A stretch of DNA of 64,000 bases. Origin: Pareuzebyella sediminis (GTDB lineage: Bacteria; Bacteroidota; Bacteroidia; Flavobacteriales; Flavobacteriaceae). A model generated the notes under the pieces. The model saw only the letters and a list, made by a program, of their open reading frames with translations. It had not been told where the DNA came from and did not search any database. This document shows, piece by piece, positions 62,896 through 64,000 of the stretch. The position numbers were made by a program, and so were the translations under genes. The stretch lies in NCBI RefSeq assembly GCF_008367235.1, contig NZ_VTZS01000004.1, forward strand, positions 124,001-188,000, in the 5' to 3' direction. Every line of letters starts with the position of its first letter. The first letter of the stretch is position 1.

Positions 62896-62980
62896 TATCT
62901 TTACCGTGTTGTGTTGTGACCCAATACCTTAATTAGGTACGGGCCAATGAAAGGCTTTCCATGTTGGAAGGCTTTTTTTA
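62896..62980 (+). ncRNA. Candidate small RNA, about 70 nt
   Basis: A -7-like TATCTTTA at 62896-62903 (one mismatch to TAnnTTTG) would start RNA near 62909. A first hairpin forms at about 62920-62943 (CCC-AA-TACCT / AGGTA-C-GGG), and the strong terminator ends it at about 62979. No protein frame covers it. I recognise no known RNA family; it may equally be just the terminator of the upstream gene. Confidence 0.3.
62950..62979 (+). terminator. Rho-independent terminator
   Basis: An 11-base stem with two G-T wobbles (62950-62960 and 62966-62976), loop ATGTT, followed by a T run through 62979. It ends the transcript of the dehydrogenase-cytochrome gene or of the candidate small RNA. Confidence 0.75.
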
Positions 62981-63423
62981 TGCCGTAGCCCTAGATTATC
63001 TAGCTAGTCAAAAATAATATCCTCCGCAATAGCGATATACACGTGGCGGTGGCCGCTTTGAAAGCTCTGGCGCGAATTTTTGATAAAAATTTCGATGCTG
63101 ACGAGTCATGTGGCGTACATCAGGGCACAGCTACCCAAAAAACCATGCAAGCGAGATTCCCTATAGGTATGGTGATTTTTATTGATCCCTTACACCGATT
63201 ATCATCCGAAGATGCTGGGGCCTATAAGAATTACAATTGACTCGGGCCACTTTGAATACTTATGATGCACGTTCTATCAAACTTAGTTGTAGTGATAAAG
63301 TAATTGTGATGCTAGGTTCGTACGGCGATAATTTGTAATGAATGTACACCCTTTCCGGAGACTGGGCAAGGTCAAAACAAAAGAATGGCTTAATTTTAAG
63401 GAGCTTAATAATTATACAGAAGA

Positions 63424-63978
63424 ATGATATTTGATCTTATAAAAAACAGACGCTCCGTGTTTCCGGTTCAATATAACAATGAACCCATTGCCAAAGGAGA
63501 CATTCAAAGAATACTGGAAGCGGCAAATTGGGCACCGACCCATAAAAAAACAGAGCCTTGGCGATTTAAGGTGTTGACCGGTGAAAGCAAGGAGAAATTA
63601 GGAATGTTCCTTTCCGAAAAATATATGGCTACAGAAACACGGCCAAAGCAAATGAAAATCAAAAAATTACAAGAAAACCCGAAGAGGGCGGGCGCGGTAA
63701 TTGCTATTTGTATGCAACGTGACCCAAAGGAAAGCGTTCCGGAATGGGAAGAAGTCGCTGCGGTCGCCATGGCGGTTCAGAACATGTGGCTTTGTTGTGC
63801 CGCACTGGGCATCGGTTGTTATTGGAGCTCACCAAGGTTGATCAGTTACATGAACGAGTTTTTCGAGATGGAAAATGGAGAGCGGTGTCTCGGCTTTTTC
63901 TATATGGGGCATTATGATGGAAATGTTCCCCAGGTCGGTCGCGGTGCGATCGAAGAAAAAACGGTCTGGTTGAACTGA
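63424..63978 (+). CDS. Nitroreductase-family FMN protein
   Basis: 184 residues of the nitroreductase/NfsB-like fold. 'LIKNRRSVFPVQYNNEPI' gives the FMN-phosphate-binding RRSV. 'AANWAPTHKKTEPWRF' is the family active-site loop. 'VQNMWLCCAALGIGCYWSSP' lies at the second FMN contact. It reduces nitro groups, quinones or flavins with NAD(P)H, in the cytosol. It starts 563 bases after the previous gene and runs almost to the window edge; no operon partner is visible. Confidence 0.88.
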   Translation: MIFDLIKNRRSVFPVQYNNEPIAKGDIQRILEAANWAPTHKKTEPWRFKVLTGESKEKLGMFLSEKYMATETRPKQMKIKKLQENPKRAGAVIAICMQRDPKESVPEWEEVAAVAMAVQNMWLCCAALGIGCYWSSPRLISYMNEFFEMENGERCLGFFYMGHYDGNVPQVGRGAIEEKTVWLN

Positions 63979-64000
63979 TTGTGACTTCTTTCAAGCACTA

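Larger units (their letters stand above)
62861..63423. other. 563-base region: possible small RNA, no supported protein gene
   Basis: The left part holds a promoter-like element and a strong terminator that could bound a short RNA (listed separately). A 65-codon frame at 63043-63240 starts with GTG and has no family signature. The rest is unassigned. Confidence 0.4.

Noticed and set aside
63043-63240. 65-codon GTG-started plus-strand frame
   Set aside because: No family signature; start and composition unconvincing.
1-64000. Mobile elements, CRISPR arrays, tRNA or rRNA genes
   Set aside because: No transposase, integrase, regularly spaced repeat or cloverleaf-like segment was recognised in the window.

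Overview
The window looks like chromosome from a marine Bacteroidota bacterium of the family Flavobacteriaceae. The reasons are: a fused CcoNO cytochrome oxidase subunit, TAnnTTTG-type -7 promoter elements with little Shine-Dalgarno signal, lipoprotein-rich glycosidases, a formylglycine sulfatase, and a TamB/lipidated-TamA pair. The genus cannot be fixed from the sequence alone. No rRNA, tRNA, insertion sequence, phage or CRISPR array is visible.

Layout. 1-5.5 kb: the end of a polysaccharide-utilisation cluster with two GH29 fucosidase-type enzymes (the first cut by the window edge), a 716-residue alpha-galactosidase-like hydrolase and a DUF1080 protein. 5.9-13.3 kb: tamB and an Omp85 lipoprotein partner. 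13.9-19.2 kb: a small lipoprotein, a sugar-1-phosphate nucleotidyltransferase/kinase pair with an ATGA overlap, a divergent sulfatase and a GlxA-type AraC regulator. 19.5-25.1 kb: small stress or detoxification proteins (four VOC proteins, DoxX-like, NTF2-like, SRPBCC, DUF1801, DinB) and a convergent YafY/WYL regulator. 25.5-28.8 kb: amidase lipoprotein, cation-efflux transporter, a second DinB protein. 29-31.3 kb: hemN and a universal stress protein. 31.3-34.5 kb: a PIG-L deacetylase and a Tat-exported Gfo/Idh/MocA oxidoreductase, then a flavin-binding-like protein. 34.5-39.2 kb: an unrecognised 612-residue protein, and an operon of CoA-transferase, truncated haemoglobin and a tryptophan-2,3-dioxygenase-like protein. 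39.3-48.3 kb: a complete cbb3 oxidase locus (ccoI, ccoS, ccoNO, ccoQ, ccoP, ccoG, fixH, SafE-like). 48.4 kb: a divergent Crp/Fnr regulator. 49-52 kb: two tandem porin-like proteins. 52-58.5 kb: DASS/SLC13 permease, glucan phosphorylase-like protein, phosphofructokinase, universal stress protein. 58.6-64 kb: type II NADH dehydrogenase, a large dehydrogenase/HEAT/cytochrome c lipoprotein, a nitroreductase.

The main observation is regulatory. Seven FNR-like palindromes (core TGAT-N4-ATCA; best copy TGATAATTATCA between ccoI and fnr) lie in the 28-58 kb part. In every one, a -7-like element (TAnnTTTG or a near match) ends exactly 36.5 bases from the centre of the palindrome. That puts the palindrome near -41.5, the classical position for FNR activation. 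Two of the palindromes serve divergent promoters, giving nine candidate promoters: hemN, the 612-residue protein, the CoA-transferase/haemoglobin/TDO-like operon, ccoS-ccoNOQP, ccoI, fnr itself, the tandem porins, the DASS permease and a universal stress protein. The region thus reads as a compact low-oxygen regulon that joins high-affinity respiration, oxygen-independent haem synthesis, storage-glucan and glycolytic genes, and several proteins of unknown function.
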